DNA from: Theropithecus gelada | Lineage: Eukaryota; Chordata; Mammalia; Primates; Cercopithecidae | Direction of reading: 5' to 3' | DNA length: 64,000 nucleotides | NCBI RefSeq assembly: GCF_003255815.1 | Contig: NC_037670.1 | Coordinates: 57,360,724-57,424,723, forward strand | Shown: piece by piece, positions 21,926-33,930 of the stretch | How the letters are laid out: each line of letters begins with the position of its first letter | How positions within the stretch are numbered: position 1 is the stretch's first letter | Made by a program: the position numbers and the translations under genes | The notes under the pieces: generated by a model | Seen by the model: only the letters and a program-made list of their open reading frames with translations | Told to the model about the DNA's origin: nothing | The model's database searches: none

Positions 21926-22628
21926 AATGGATTGAGTTCATATATGAAATAAATGCTGCCAAAATTTATTAGATACACTTTTAGATCCCTGCCTGAAAAG
22001 GCCATCCAGCAACTGCAATACATTTTCCACATTTTAGAATGATCAAACTCACCTAACGATATTAATAACCACTTTCACAATCTTATACTATTGAAGAACT
22101 TGGCTGACCTCAAAGAAAAATAAAGGATCTAAAATGATTAAGGCGTGGGCAAAGTTTTGAATTATATTTCTCTGTTATAATATTTAAACAAGTAAGTTAA
22201 AAAATATGCCAAATGTAATACTGGAAACATGTCTTTCCCATTATTTGGCTCAATATGATTTGGGTCATAAACTGATTCTTTATTAAATTGGTAGTAAATA
22301 CAAAAAAATCCATCTGACATATATTCTATCTTTGAAAATTTCTTCTTGTGTTTATTATATTTTAAGTTACTTTAAGATCTTCACGAAGATTAGATGATTT
22401 TTAACTGCTACTACTTCAAAAGAATTCAGTTGTTGCTCAAAATTAATTTATATTTCTGTATGACACACAGACCTGAGTAATAAATAAATAGGATTTAAAC
22501 ACTGTTTGATACACAGCAAACCTGGTTAATACATTCTGCTGCTTTCTTTTCCTCCAATTTAATACACTTTCTGATTAATTCTGTCACCTAAAAGCCACCA
22601 AATAGTTCCATTTCTGAGGCACATTTTA
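21926..22628. other. Unassigned AT-rich sequence in the inverted-repeat loop
   Basis: Nothing recognised. Confidence 0.5.
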
Positions 22629-22857
22629 CCTAAGTCTCCTACCTGGATTAGTCCTTTCTATTGGTACCTATATTCAATCTATAACCAGTGATATTGTAAC
22701 TGGCAAGACTGAAACTCATTCTGAAATGTAAAAAACATTGGAAGGAGCCCGCAAGGATAATTTAGTGAGAGTTCTCTGGTCATTTTATCTGCTGTAGTTC
22801 TAAGAAGTGATATAGTCTTAGCAACTCTGGAAAGCAATTTCTGGTTTGAGATTTAAG
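22629..22857 (-). repeat. Right arm of the local inverted repeat
   Basis: Reverse complement of 21335-21565. An Alu inserted at its right edge, using GATTTAAGACACATA as target, and sequence beyond the Alu no longer pairs convincingly. Confidence 0.9.
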
Positions 22858-22864
22858 ACACATA

Positions 22865-23059
22865 GGGGCTGGGTGTGGTGGCTTACACCTGTAAGGCCAG
22901 CACTTTGGGAGGCCGAGGTGGGCAGGAGGCTGAGGCAGGAGAATCACTTGAACCCAGGAGGCGAAGGTTGCAGTGAGCCGAGATCATGCCACTGCACTCC
23001 AGCCTTAGCAGCAGAGTGAGACTCTGTCTCAATAAAATTAATTATTTAATTAATTAACT
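22865..23059 (+). mobile_element. Alu with internal deletion and perfect target duplication
   Basis: About 195 bases. The left monomer runs from the GGCTGGGTGTGGTGG start to GGCCGAGGTGGGCAG and then jumps to GAGGCTGAGGCAGGAG of the right part, losing roughly 120 bases. The exact 15-base target duplication GATTTAAGACACATA at 22850-22864 and 23060-23074 shows this is one insertion. Confidence 0.95.
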
Positions 23060-23074
23060 GATTTAAGACACATA

Positions 23075-25255
23075 TAAGACACATATGATTGATCAACTTA
23101 CATCCTACAGGGCAAATTTACTGTTAGTGAGTTGATCTCCAAAAATCCAGAAAGAATCAGCCAGCAACATCCCACGACTATATCACTATAACACAAATCA
23201 CATTTTCTCTTATTAGTTTGAAATCCACTCAATTTTTTTTACTATTTCATGTAATTGACTGATAAATATTACCTAATAAATAACACAGAGCTAACACTTT
23301 TAAATAACTAATAGTAGTGTTACTTGGATACATTGACATGCAGTCATATTTAAACTAGATTGTATAAATTTTGGAAATAATTTCTAGTAACTGCAAAATT
23401 TTCCTGTTTTGAGATTAAAGCAATATAAAAAATATTACTTCTTTGAAATCTACCAGATTAGTTACTAAATAAAAATTAATCAAATTTTTTTTTTTTTTTA
23501 CTAATCGATCTTATTTACTTGAAGTTTAGAATCCAGAAATTGAAAGATCTCGCTGGAGTCATATGAAACTTTGAACAAATAAACAAACATACTTTTTGTG
23601 TAATTTTATTTCTATAAGGCTTCATTTCATTTTCAGTGCTATAAGGTTTCATTTCAGAGATTTCAAATAGAAAGTTATTTTCAAAGTTTACTTTCCTTGT
23701 CCTTTCTTAAGGGAAAATTTAAAGACTTGCCTCTGCATCTTCACTTGATATTTTTATATTCTAAAATGCTCTGTGAAAACAATTCTCTTTCAGTAAAGCA
23801 GAACTTTTTTCTAGTGCTCAAAACACAAGCTGATTTCTTAAACAAATTATTTATGCCAGGAAAGCTACTCAAGAGTAGCTTTAATTAGGTGTCACCCGTG
23901 AGTATGACTTCTCCACTTTGCAGTGTATGTACTATTTTAGCTGTTCACCTAAGACATTTTATCAAATTTTCATAAATCACAATCAAGCTAGAGCCTCTTT
24001 CTGTCCTTGCTTTCATCCCTCCATGTCCATAATCACCATATCTCTGCTTTTCCTCTAAAACACAAATTTATTGAACCCAGGTTAAGGACCGGTACTATTC
24101 CGCATTCAGAAGCTACAAAGATGAAGAAGAAACAACCTCAGCTCTCAAGTTCTTCACAGACCTACAACAGAGGCTACACAAAATTACAGAGAGAAGCGTT
24201 ACAAGTTCTACAATGGAGGCGTAATCATGGGACAGGTATGACAGAGAGAGAATCAGCTCTGCTTGATGAGTAGAGAAGGGCATCAGATGTATGATTTTTT
24301 TAAAGAGCCTTTAATGGAGCCAAATTTTTATGATCAAAGAAGTAAGATAGGATTGTTTAGATAAAAGTGTCCTCTGGAATGGAAAAATGAAACAAGTTTT
24401 TGGACTCTCTGTGGGATTTAAGGCTATGAGAATATAGTGAACTACTACATGAAACTGTGGATCCTGGATGGGTATAAGAACTTTATTCTGGCAATGGGGT
24501 TTGAATAATCTCCTTCTACTACTTTTTACCTAGAAAGGGGGGTAAAGAAATGAAAATGAGTCATGAATGGTCTTTTTTTAATGAAGATCTTTTTTAGTGT
24601 AACATTTATTATCACCAATAGAAATAAATCATTAACCATTACTTTGATTTTTTTCAAAATTATGAATCTGGAAAAAATCTCTAAAAACACTTATGTCAAA
24701 ATATTAAAGGTGGTTGATTCTGGAAAGTGAGAATAAGGACATTTAAACAGTTTCCTCCTTGAACTTTTAAAAACCTCTTGTAAATCATCTAAAAATACAA
24801 ATTTGCCCATGCCCAAAGATAAATTATGTAATTAGAACTTTGAATGACAGATTAATGAAATTCGAATAATGGCAGTGATTGATACCAAGTAGGAGATAAA
24901 AACAATCCTAGTATGAAAGGATGCATTTCGGAATGAAAGCAGTGGAGTGGAAGGAGATTAAGTTTACAAACTCACTGTTGTGTTATACCAGAGAAGCATT
25001 TTGCACCATGTAATTGCTTCTATTGCAATCCCTTGGAGGTGTTACTTCATGTAACGACGCTCCTTTTTTAAGATTTGTAGTTAACGTTTTACAGTGTCTA
25101 ATGAAGATAATAGTACATAATAACCATGAGTCATATATGACAATTTTACATTAATTCCTTGATTTTCATAGGAGCCAATCTACATGTTTAAAGGAAAGTT
25201 TATGCGTGGAAGCCATAAAGCTGAGAACTAAAAGGAATCAGGCCACCTTTAAAAA
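23075..25255. other. Unassigned sequence, 2.2 kb
   Basis: Mostly unique. The part at 24040-24230 (ACAAATTTATTGAACCCAGG, then GCTACAAAGATGAAGAAGAAAC) resembles the old mammalian repeat that usually reads 'tttattgagc-acctactatgtgccagg', and the 88-codon frame over it is therefore not credited. A T-run lies at 23486-23500. Confidence 0.45.
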
Positions 25256-26084
25256 AATTTATTTTAGCTCCAGGGATTTTATCTGCCTATTACATGGCTA
25301 TATTGCATACTGGTAGGGATTGACTTTCTAGTGTACCCATTACTCAAATAAGGGACATTGTACCCAATAGGTAATTTCTTTACAACCATCTCCCTCTTCC
25401 CACTTTTCAAGTTCCCAGTGTCTATTATTTTCATCTTTATGTCCACAGGTACCTATTGTTTAGCTCCCACTTATGGGAAAATATAGTATTTGATGTTCTG
25501 TTTTTGAGTTAGTTCACTTAGGATAATGGCCTCTACCTCCATCCATCTTGCTGCAAAGTATTTGATTTCATTTTTTATGGCTGTGTAGTATTCCATGGTG
25601 TATATATACCACAATCACTTTAACCAGTCAACCGCTGATGGACACCTAGGTTGATTTCATGACTTCGTGATTGTGAAGATAGGAGTGCAGGGAACATAGG
25701 AGTGCAAGTGTCTTTTTTATATAATGATTTATTTTCCTATGGGTAGACACCCAGTAGTGGGATTGCTAGGTTGAATGATGGGTTCTATTTTTGGTTATTT
25801 TAGAAATCTCCATACTGTTTTCCATACAGGTTAAACTAATTTACATTCCTACCAATAGTGTATAACCGTGTCCTTATTTTCACATACATGCCAGCATCTG
25901 CTGTTTTTTTTTTTTTTTAACTTTTTATTAACAGCCGTTCTGACTGATATAAGATGATATCTCAATGTGGTTTTAATTTGCGTTTCTCTGATGACTAGTG
26001 ACATTGAGTATTTTTTTCATATGTTTGTTAGTTGCTTGCATTTCTTCTTTTGAGAAATGTCTGCTCTTCTCCTTTGGCCAACGT
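25256..26084 (-). mobile_element. L1 (L1PB/L1MA-type) 3' part, sense on minus strand
   Basis: Plus strand reads as antisense L1 3' UTR and ORF2 C-terminus: 'GTACCCAATAGGTAATTTC', 'TTTAGCTCCCACTTATGGG', 'CTGTGTAGTATTCCATGGTG', 'CAGTAGTGGGATTGCTAGG' and 'CTCTTCTCCTTTGGCC' at the junction. A T-run at 25903-25918 is internal. It joins head to head with the plus-oriented part at about 26085. Confidence 0.9.
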
Positions 26085-27137
26085 AGATAAGTCAGTAGCA
26101 TTTCTATACACCAATAATGTTCAAGCTGAGAAACAAATCAATAACTCAATCCTATTTACAAATAACCACAACAAAAATAAAAATACCTAGGAATACATTT
26201 AACTGTGGAGGTGAAAGTTCTCTACAAAGAGATCCACTAAACATTGATGAAAGTAATTCTTGATGACAAAAATGAACAACAAAAAAACCATCTCATGCTC
26301 ACAGATTGGAAAAATCAAAATTGTCAAAATGACCATACTGCCCAAAGCAATCTGCAGATGCAATCCAATCCCTATCACATTACCAACATGATTTTTCACA
26401 AGATTAGAAAAAACAATACTAAAGTTCACATGGAATCATATGGAACCAAAAAAAAAAAAAAAAGCCTGAATGGCCAAAGCAACCCTAAGTGAAAGAAGCA
26501 AAGCTGGATATATCAAATTGCCTGACTTCAAATTATGAAAGGCAATAGTAATTAGAACAGCATGGTACTGCTACAAAAATAGACACATATATCAATGGAA
26601 CAGAATTGAGAACCCAGAAATAAAGCCACAAATCTACAACCAACTGATCTTTGACAAAGTTGATTGAAATAAAAACAATGGGGAAAGAACATCCTATTCT
26701 ATAAATGGTGGTGGGAAAATTTGCTAGCCAATGCGGGAGAATGAAACTGGACCCCTAGCTCTAACCATATACAAAAGTTAAGCCAAGAAGGATTGAAGAC
26801 TTAAATGTAAGACCCAAAACTATAAAAATACTACAAGAAAAACTAGGAAAAATGTTCCTGGACATTGGCCGAGACAAAGAATTTATAACAAGACCCAAAA
26901 AGCAAATGAAACAAAACCAAAAATAGACAAATGGAACTTATTTAAACTAAAAAGTTTCTCAGCAGAAAAAAATATTCAACAGGGTAAACAGAAATACTAC
27001 AGAATGGGAGAAAATATTTGCAGTTTATGCCTCCAACAAAGGACTAATATCTAGAATATACAAGGAACTCAAACAACTTAACAACAACGACAACAACAAC
27101 AAAAACCTCAATAAATAAATGGGCAAAGGACATAAGC
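26085..27137 (+). mobile_element. L1 ORF2 part, 5'-inverted segment of the same insertion
   Basis: Plus strand reads sense ORF2 from 'GTCAGTAGCATTTCTATACA' through 'AGAACAGCATGGTACTGCTAC' and 'CAATGGAACAGAATTGAGAAC' to 'AAATGGGCAAAGGACATAA'. In element order its right end meets the point where the minus-strand part begins. That is the signature of a twin-priming 5' inversion. The frame is broken by stops and by an A-run at 26448-26463. Confidence 0.9.
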
Positions 27138-29004
27138 TGTTTTTTAGGACATAATGTAAAGGTGTTGTTGGCATTAATTGTCTAAGAGGGAAAAAAGGCA
27201 GAAAGATTTAGAACGTCAATCTCCAGGGCAACTTATTCCAGCAATACAGGCATGAATGCAGATATGAACAAAACAATTCACGTAACTCTTGAATGAATGA
27301 ATTTCCTAAAACTTTACAGAGTGAATATTTTACTACATCACATCATTTCAAGGGGTGGAACCTAGCTATGATTTTATTCTTGCCATACAGCCTTCTCTTC
27401 ACTCTCCCACATTTTGAGAGCTGAGGCCAACCTGAAAAATTGTTTTTGTCCATGACTCGGCACCAGAAGAGAAGGACAAATCTTAAAATTTTCTACCTAG
27501 AACCCTAAGAAGCAGATAGAAATACATGAACTAAGTACAAATTTTAGTTTATGTAATAAAAAAGAGTGGCAACAAGCATCAGGCCCATGAGCACAGCTAT
27601 AAAGACGGAAGATAGTGGATCAGGAGTTAAGGAGATTATCAAGTGAGAACGAAAAGCAATAAATCAGGATAGAGTTGCTGAATTCATGATATGGTTTATG
27701 AAAAAAGCAAGGGTACTGTGGGACGATTTTTGCTAAGTGGCATCTTGATGAATAGTTGTATTGTTATTAATTTATTAAAAAGCAGAAATGAGACTCCAAA
27801 GTTTCAAGTGTCTTACCTAATTTTACATGCATATGCCCATAAGTAGAAGGGTTATTATTCAAATGAAGTATTTCTAACTTTGAAGTCCACAAATTTTGCC
27901 TATACCATATTGACCTTGAGACTTTTTTTCTTTTTTTTTTTTTTTTTTACTTTTTAAAGCTTTTAAAAATATATTCAGAAACATATTCAGGTGCTTTTTG
28001 GAAAGATCACTTTGTCATAATGTACTGAAAGGGGGTATGTTATGGACCTTTTATTTCAGCTAAATAGTCCCAATTCTTTTATGTGTTTCACATTCAGCTC
28101 TTTGAAACCTAGTTGGTCTTTTTGTTTATATTTAAGCTTGACGATAAACTGACATGTTAGTCCATTTTCTCTGAGAAGCAGCCAATAAAAAGGTATAAAT
28201 TTGCAATAATTTTATTAGGGGAATTACTGTTCTAGAAAAACAGGGAAGAAGTTAGGAAAGACTGGGAGAGTAAGTAGATTTTGATGCAAATCAAGCCCTA
28301 TGTGAAGAACAGAGGGAGGAAAGGTTGGGTAGAATTGTCAGAGAATGCTGTACAGTCACATAAAGTTTGGGCAAGTTCAGAGTTCAAGTCTTCCTGGAAT
28401 AGGTCTGCCTTATAGAACTGAACTGTCATTGGCTGGGAGCAGACTGTGGAAATGGAAATCTCGGCAAAAATGGATTGCAGTGTTCAATGCTGGGGCCCTA
28501 AGATAATGAGTCTCTCTATAGCTGAAGACCAGCAAGGTATATTCTCATAGCTGCCACAGATGACTTCCAATGGTGTACAAAATTTTTGAAAATTGCCAGA
28601 CACCATCTACCTTATACATTAAGGTCTATGATTACTGGATGGCATTATTTATCAAGACATTCTCATGCCTCTCGAATATTCTTCAGGTAATTGGATGAAG
28701 TTTATGGGAAACCCATTTTAAAGATTATTTAAATGAAAAGAAGAAATGAAAATCCAAATTCAAATTACAAGTGAAATGGAGACTAACAGTACAAACTACT
28801 ACAAAGGATGAAAAGGATATTTTGCTTCCCAAAATGAAATAACTTGAAAAACCAACCAAGAGAATTAATGAGTCTTTGGAATACTGACTTAAAAATAAAC
28901 TCAAGATAACATGTAACATTTGTTCAGCGTATTCCAACAGATGTTGGGGTTGATGAGATAAGGAAGACTAACACTTTTGCAATGGTCTCCTTGTGTTGAA
29001 GATC
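27138..29004. other. Unassigned sequence, 1.9 kb, possible old LTR
   Basis: The part at about 28150-28570 (GGATTGCAGTGTTCAATGCT, CATAGCTGCCACAGATGACT) gives a faint impression of an old ERVL-type LTR on the minus strand, not firm. A T-rich run lies at 27924-27949. Otherwise nothing recognised. Confidence 0.4.
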
Positions 29005-29185
29005 CTGGTGGATGATTTGCATTCAATTCATAGAACAACCATAGTAGAAAGTAATTATTTGCTCCACTTAATAAATAAAGAGAATAGAGCTCAGTACCAC
29101 TACCCAGAATTACAGAGCTAGGAAATGGTGATCAACAGATATCAATCTAATTGTGTGTGGCTCTAAATCCCATAATATTTCCAAG
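29005..29185 (-). mobile_element. MIR SINE
   Basis: 'CATAGAACAACCATAGTAGAAAG', 'GCTCCACTTAATAAATAAAGAG', 'CCAGAATTACAGAGCTAGGAA' and 'TCAATCTAATTGTGTG' fit the antisense MIR order. Confidence 0.65.
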
Positions 29186-29261
29186 TGAGATATTTTAATT
29201 TGTTTAGCAAAGATTTTCCAAGTAACTCCTATATATTCAGATCCATTTTATAGACTATGAG

Positions 29262-29823
29262 AGATTTTTATTTATTTATTTTAGACTTTTAATTTCAGGG
29301 GTACAAGTGCCAGTTTGTCACATAGAATTTGTGAGTTTGTGTCATGGGGGTTTATCGTACAGATTATTTCAATGCCCAGGTATTAAGCCTAGTACCCATT
29401 AGTTATTTATCCTGATCCTCTTCTTCCTCCCAACTTCCACCCTCCAAAAGGCCCCAGAGTGTGTTGTTTCCCTCTATGTGTCCATGTGTTCTCATCATTT
29501 AGTTCGCACTTATAAGTGAGAACATATGATATTTGGTTTTCTGTTTCATGTTAGTGTGCTAAAAATAATGGTCTCCAGCTCCATCCAAAGGACATGATCT
29601 CATTCTTTTTTATGGCTGCATAGTAGGCCATGATATACATGTACTACATTTTCTTTATCCAGTCTATCATTAGTGGGCATTTAGGCTGATTTCATGACTT
29701 TGCTACTGTGTATAGTGCTGCAGTGAACACACACATGCATGTGTCTTTATAATAGAATGTTTCATATTCCTTTGGGTATATAACCAGTAATGAGATTGTT
29801 TGGTTGAATGGTATTTCTGTCTT
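29262..29823 (-). mobile_element. L1 3' part, sense on minus strand
   Basis: Plus strand: 'TATTTATTTATTTTAGACTT' (A-tail side), 'AGGGGTACAAGTGCCAG', 'CACTTATAAGTGAGAACATATG', 'ATGGCTGCATAGTAGGCC' and 'CCAGTAATGAGATTGTTTGG'. These are antisense L1 3' UTR and ORF2 C-terminus. Confidence 0.9.
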
Positions 29824-30284
29824 TCATGCTCATGGATAGGAACAATCATTTCATTGTCATTAAAATGGCCATACTGCCCAAAGCAATGTATAGATTTAAT
29901 ACTATATCTATTAAACTACCATTGACATTCTTCACAGGACTAGATTTTAAAATCCAGAAGGAACCCCAAAAAATCCCAAATAGTCAAGGAAATAATAAGT
30001 AAAAAAGAACAAGGCTGGAGGATTCACACTATCTGACTTCGAACTATTACCAGGCTACAGTAATCAAAACAGCATGGCACTGATACAAAAACAGACACAT
30101 AGACCAATGGAACAGAGTAGAGAACCCAGAAATAAGACTGCATACCGACAACTATCTGATCTTCAACAAACCTGGCAAAAGCAAGCAATGGGGAAGGGAT
30201 TTCCTATTCAACAAATGGTGCTGGGATAACTGGCTAACCATATGCAGAAGGTTAAAACTGGGCCACTTTCTTACACCCTAAACA
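29824..30284 (+). mobile_element. L1 ORF2 part, 5'-inverted segment of the same insertion
   Basis: Switches abruptly to sense ORF2: 'CATGCTCATGGATAGGAAC', 'GCCATACTGCCCAAAGCAAT', 'GCTACAGTAATCAAAACAGC' and 'GTTAAAACTGGGCCACTTTC'. The ORF2 interval between its right end and the start of the minus part is missing, several hundred bases by consensus order, as often happens in twin-primed L1s. Confidence 0.9.
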
Positions 30285-31194
30285 AATTTTTTTAATAAAA
30301 ATCTATATATCCTCATTCCCTCTTTCAAATTGAAAGAGACAATTTATATTGCACACAACAGTTTATAAAATGTAAACCCAATTGTGCATCTTATGATTAG
30401 TAAATACAATAAATATTCACCATGAGCTGATGCCGTTAGTATGAGATTTTTCATATATTTAGTTCATTCAAAACTAACTGAAATTGGCAGATATTATTAA
30501 ATGGGGAATAAGTGCTGGACTTACAATGTCTAAGATTAAGTTTTATCTCTAACACTTAACCTCAGGATTATTTTAAGTTACTTTGCATTAATCTTAGTTC
30601 GTATGTTTTCAAAGTGGAGAAAATAAAACTTCACTACATTATTGTCAGCATTAGATAGGAAATACATGGAAAAGCAAGTAGCAAATTCTAAGCTGAAATG
30701 CAAAAGGCATTATTACAGGCAATGAAATCTGCATTTTATTAGAATGCTAAATTCCAGTCATGTTTAAAGTAGATAACATTGTTAATCTAGCTGTCAAATT
30801 TTTCAAAGAGAAAACATCAAAAATATTTGTTTTTCGATTTAAAAATTCTTTTTAGAATTTTGTGATTCATCAATCTTCAGAATGTTTGTATAGTTCACTG
30901 ATGTTCAAGAGATAGCAGAACTCTTAAATAAGATTTCTTGAGTTTTGGAAAGAAATAAAATTCTAATTTTATCCCAAAAATCCCTTTAAAAAACAAAACA
31001 AGGGAAGAACAGGAAATGCATATTTCTAGAACAGAGAATGCCCACAAGTTTCATGCAAATAAGATGTATTTTAAAATGTTAAATTCAAGAATTCTGATTA
31101 AATAATACACTTGGGAAGTGAAGAGATTGATTTTCCAGCAAGGGAATTATAGGACCCTATTTTGTGCTTGTTATTAATTTTAAAAATAAAATTT
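30285..31194. other. Unassigned sequence with a probable MIR
   Basis: A degraded sense MIR is likely at about 30505-30700 (GTGCTGGACTTACAATGTC, TTTTAAGTTACTTTGCATTA, CAAAGTGGAGAAAATAAAAC). The remainder is unrecognised. Confidence 0.45.
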
Positions 31195-31390
31195 CATTAG
31201 TATTTACCATGTTATAGCTTCTTAATATTTAACACACTTAGTTCTGACAATAACACTAGAAGATAGTCTTTCCACCTTTATAGATGAGGAAACCTAAGCC
31301 CAGAAGTTTAAGTGACTTGCCAAAGGCGGACCCAGGACATGGATTTAGACACTCTGACCCCAATGATTTTGCTCTTCGCTATACAGTTTA
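31195..31390 (-). mobile_element. MIR SINE
   Basis: 'TTTATAGATGAGGAAACCTAAG', 'AGTGACTTGCCAAAGG' and 'GGATTTAGACACTCTGACCC' are the antisense MIR core, well preserved. Confidence 0.85.
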
Positions 31391-31435
31391 ATATATATTT
31401 GTGATACTATCTCCTTTTTTACATTCTAGAGGCAT

Positions 31436-31759
31436 ATTAGACCCTTTCTAAGCCCTCCCAGAACATGTGAGGCACATACCCTATTCATGGACTTCTCCCT
31501 TTGCCTGGAAGTCTCTTCCTCTAGATATCCACAAATCATGTCCCCCGCCTTTCTTTCTAGTTTTCATGAATACACTACCTCTGGAGAATCCTTTCTTGAC
31601 CACCTTTTCACATGTTGTCTTCTTACATGCTCTGTGTATGTTTGTATCTGTGTGTGTGTTTTAATGATGCCTACAATTCTTTATGTTACATTACATATTT
31701 ATTGGCTTTATTCTATATTTTCCACTGTTTTGCTAAACAATACTTAAACCAATGACTAG
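31436..31759 (+). mobile_element. L2 LINE 3' region, left of MADE1
   Basis: 'CTCCCTTTGCCTGGAAGTCTC', 'TCTAGATATCCACAAATCATG', 'AATCCTTTCTTGACCACC' and 'TTATTGGCTTTATTCTATA' follow the L2 3' consensus. The frames of 65 and 86 codons here are L2 relics. Confidence 0.75.
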
Positions 31760-31841
31760 TATTAGGTTGGTGCAAAATATTGTGCTTTCTGCCATTACAT
31801 TCTATGGTAAAAACTGCAATTATTTTTGCATCACATTAATA
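31760..31841 (+). mobile_element. MADE1 mariner MITE
   Basis: An 82-base palindromic element: TATTAGGTTGGTGCAAAATA at the left, a centre near GCCATTACATTCTATGGTAA, and GCAATTATTTTTGCATCACA at the right, with TA at both ends. MADE1 is the non-autonomous relative of Hsmar1. Its hairpin is the known source of many mir-548 family precursors. It sits inside the L2 tail. Confidence 0.93.
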
Positions 31842-31885
31842 TATTGCAGATGTTCAATATATGTGTGTTGAATGAATAGGTAGTC
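31842..31885 (+). mobile_element. L2 tail, right of MADE1
   Basis: 'GATGTTCAATATATGTGTG' and 'TTGAATGAATAGG' complete the L2 3' terminus that MADE1 interrupted. Confidence 0.75.
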
Positions 31886-31904
31886 ATGATTAAGAGATTG
31901 TGTT

Positions 31905-32115
31905 AGCAGTTTTGAGCATAGTATCTAATTTACTCTTAATCCTGCTAGGCATGGGTATCAATATTCCACTTCTAATACATGGGGAAACAAATTCAAATAA
32001 GCAAAACAAATTTAACAGATGCACATAAGTACTACATATGTAAAACAGAATTTGAATCCAGCTCCATGTGGTTTTAGATTTCTCACTTTTTCCACTGCAA
32101 TGTGCTGCCTACCTA
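31905..32115 (-). mobile_element. MIR SINE
   Basis: 'TTTACTCTTAATCCTGCTAGG', 'CCACTTCTAATACATGGGGAA' and 'GAATTTGAATCCAGCTCCATG' followed by 'CCACTGCAATGTGCTGCC' match antisense MIR over most of its length. Confidence 0.8.
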
Positions 32116-33654
32116 GTCGTTTTGGCTGAAAAGTTAGAAAAGTGCAGATTTTTTAAAATCTCTGTTACAAGCCACTATTTTATAGCATGACAACATGGTT
32201 TAGTGTAAGATATCAATTAAACCAAGTTTGTGGATTTACAAGGATGTTTATTTTTTCCCAATATACTTTCATCTATCTTGGTAACTGTACTGAGATAAGA
32301 AATAGGTTATTTATTCAAACATAATGTTCAAATTCTTGAATTTGGGGACTTCAGGAGACATATTTGTCCTTAACCATATGATCCCCAGAGCTAAGTCAGA
32401 ATTATAAAGCATTGTATAATAGAACTAAAACTCTGTTCCACAATTGGCCACAGTTATATCTGTACTATATCATAAAAATAGCTATGTTCCCTTTTACTTT
32501 TGTTGTTTAAACTTATTTTATGAAGCCTGTGTATCTTTCAATATACAATCATAATATGCCTTGGGGCTTTCTGATAAGTCTGTGATTGCTTGGCACTAAA
32601 ACTCGTTTTTAGGAACATGCATATAATTGTATTTCCTGTACTAGAATGCATCTTTGGTTAAAAGAAGAGTTAAATAATGATACAAGTGCAGATGTGGTAT
32701 GACAAAAAGTTTTGTGGCTATCTTTCATTGGAGATGGAATGGGCAGCTAATGCATTCAATTATTTCCAATGAAACTTGTGCTAAGTTGAATACTTCCAAC
32801 TGTACGTGGAGTTTGTAAACATAATTGGGCCTGTGGGATTGATTCCCAAAAGTTAATTTTTGAAAGCTCAATTGAGAAACTTAGGAAGCAAACACCCAGG
32901 GCTTTGGGAACATGCATTTCCTATGTGAACTGTAATGCAGTGTTATGAGAACACCTTTTCCTCTAGTAGCCTCTGGTGGAGCTGCAAAAAATGCATTTGG
33001 ATGTGTGGTCAATCTGATTGATTGTAGGACTTTGAGTAATTCTGATTCAATGTGTGAATCTGTTATATGTGAGGTATCATATAAAATGATATCTGGAAAA
33101 TAGCCTAGGTGGGTTAAAATGATGAATCAATAGATTTAGGACCCAAAGCCATGTTAAGATAAAATGACATTCAATAAAGTTAAAGTCAGATACCACGTAA
33201 AATAAGATGTTTTAATGCTTACATTGATTTTCTTTTTTTTTTTTTTTTTCTGGCTGTAAGTATACTAAAAGTTTTTGAATCGAGTTGGAGTTGCCTTGGT
33301 TCTTTTTCAGAACTCATTCTGGAAGTTTAGGCAAATCAGCTCATATTTATGGACTTCTACTATAGAATAAACAAAATTTCAGGTGATATAAATGCAGGGC
33401 ATATAGTAGTGAAAGACAGGTAAGTCAGGATTGTGGGAGCTATTTTTAAGAAATATATTCTAATGTTATAAACATCAATCAGTCCCTCTACCAGACTCTG
33501 TGTGAGATAGTTTTATGTATGATATTTTAAATGTGTTCATAAATATGATGAAAATGGATATAACCTCAGATTCTACAAACAGTAAGGACACTGAGAGGAT
33601 ATGATGAAAATAATTAATAGACTCTTACGTAGAAAAATTTAAAATGTAGATAGA
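32116..33654. other. Unassigned sequence, 1.5 kb
   Basis: No family or exon recognised. A T-run lies at 33231-33249. Confidence 0.5.
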
Positions 33655-33930
33655 GGCCAGGCGTGGTGGCTCACGCCTGTAATCCCAACACTTTGGGAGA
33701 CCAAGGCAGGCAGATCGCCTGAGGTCTGGAGTTCAAGACCAGCCTGGATAACATGGTGAAACCCCGTCTCTACTAAAAATACAAAAATTAGCAGGGCATG
33801 GTGCCATATGCCTGTAATCCCAGCTACTTGGGAGGCTGAGGCATGAGAATCGCTTAAACCAGAGAGGCGGAGGTTGCAGTGAGCAGAGATCGTGCCACTG
33901 CACTCCAGCCTGCGCAAAAGGAAAAAATCC
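33655..33930 (+). mobile_element. AluS-like SINE without a normal A-tail
   Basis: Begins GGCCAGGCGTGGTGGCTCAC and runs through the second monomer to CACTCCAGCCTGCGC, where it breaks off into AAAAGGAAAAAATCC. The usual 'gacagagcgagac' end is missing, so the 3' end is deleted or eroded. Confidence 0.95.

Noticed and set aside
24007..24273. 88-codon frame as a small gene
   Set aside because: Its middle overlaps an old mammalian repeat-like sequence and no start context or conservation can be shown.
31467..31747. 65- and 86-codon frames
   Set aside because: Both lie within the L2 3' region and represent relic sequence.
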